Below are positions 63,706 through 64,000 of a stretch of DNA of 64,000 nucleotides, piece by piece. Both the position numbers and the translations under genes were made by a program. Positions within the stretch are counted from its first letter, which is position 1; every line of letters begins with the position of its first letter. This stretch comes from Pseudomonadota bacterium (GTDB lineage Bacteria > Pseudomonadota > Alphaproteobacteria > Sphingomonadales > Sphingomonadaceae), in contig JAEWIL010000175.1 of the NCBI GenBank assembly GCA_023387085.1, forward strand, positions 1 to 64,000. Reading direction: 5' to 3'. The notes beneath the pieces were generated by a model. It did not search any database. It was not told the origin of the DNA and saw nothing but the letters and a program-made list of their open reading frames with translations.

Positions 63706-64000
63706 CAGAGCGCCAAGCCTCCGCTTGCCTCGATCACCTGACCCGTGACCCAGCGCGCATCGTCGCCGAGCAGCATCATCACGGCGCCCGCAATATCCTC
63801 GGGTTCGCCGAGGCGGCCCATGGGCGTGTGCTTCGCGGTTGCCTCGTCCCAGCCCGGCTGCTCGCGCAGCGCGGCAATGAATTCGGTCGCGACCGCGCCG
63901 GGAGCGATGCAGTTGCAGGTGATCTGCCGCCTCGCGACCGCGAGCGCGGTCGAAAAGGTCAGGCTCTGGATCGCGCGCTTCGTCATCGCATAACTTGCGG
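63705..64000 (-). CDS. SDR, 5' end beyond the window
   Basis: Only the C-terminal part is present. The visible stretch reads ASYAMTKRAIQ at the edge, giving the catalytic YAMTK, followed by GAVATEF and GRLGEPEDIAGAVMMLL and the ending GQVIEASGGLAL. It overlaps the ligase gene by 1-4 bp and is the first visible gene of the operon. Confidence 0.88.
   Translation of the reverse strand, partial: ASYAMTKRAIQSLTFSTALAVARRQITCNCIAPGAVATEFIAALREQPGWDEATAKHTPMGRLGEPEDIAGAVMMLLGDDARWVTGQVIEASGGLAL

Noticed and set aside
19832..64000. A second copy of the tRNA-Ser 3' end as an attR site
   Set aside because: I looked for a repeat of the tRNA tail (GGTTCGAATCCC and following) downstream and found none in the window; the other junction may be outside it.

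Overview
The window is high-GC DNA from an alphaproteobacterium, most likely a Sphingopyxis-like member of the Sphingomonadales. The evidence is the gene content (two large TonB-dependent receptors, a CDC48/VAT-type AAA ATPase, a bioFDA block, abundant SDR and CoA-ligase genes), the codon bias and a dispersed palindrome typical of this group; no rRNA is present to confirm it. Genes are packed closely and no stretch longer than about 300 bp lacks a gene or RNA.

Positions 1-19.9 kb are ordinary housekeeping chromosome: ilvC, the biotin genes bioF-bioD-bioA, a YceI protein, cpoB-tilS-ftsH, rpoZ, a phospholipase-D-type cardiolipin synthase with a phospholipid methyltransferase, an MFS exporter, the CDC48-like ATPase, a LysR regulator, tRNA-Thr(GGT), a DUF1905 protein, a periplasmic cyclophilin-type peptidyl-prolyl isomerase and tRNA-Ser(GGA).

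Directly after the 3' end of tRNA-Ser lies a decayed leuC-leuD remnant (5' half of leuC gone, one frameshift in each gene). From about 21.4 kb to the right edge everything is a dense accessory catabolic region: three acyl-CoA ligases, three family III CoA-transferase genes (one a double-domain fusion, one with an unusual domain order), a crotonase, three thiolase/DUF35 pairs resembling Ltp2-ChsH2 retro-aldolases, three amidohydrolases, a cytochrome P450, an aldehyde dehydrogenase, a Gfo/Idh oxidoreductase, seven short-chain dehydrogenases (one cut by the window edge), an APH-like kinase, a DUF2889 protein, a DapB-like protein, a hydrolase/flavin-reductase fusion, two MFS transporters, two tandem TonB receptors and TetR and GntR regulators. 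The content suggests import of a hydrophobic compound, CoA activation, oxidation and retro-aldol side-chain cleavage. No acyl-CoA dehydrogenase and no ring-cleaving dioxygenase are visible, so the pathway in this window is incomplete and the substrate is unknown.

The most notable new signal is regulatory. An 18-bp element (consensus A-S-TTATNTAACTANGTTT) recurs in five promoter regions of the cluster, including the GntR gene's own divergent promoter, and a second element, TTGAC-N5-GTCAA, occurs at the TetR gene's divergent promoter and at the P450 operon promoter. Together they suggest a two-regulator regulon spanning about 35 kb.
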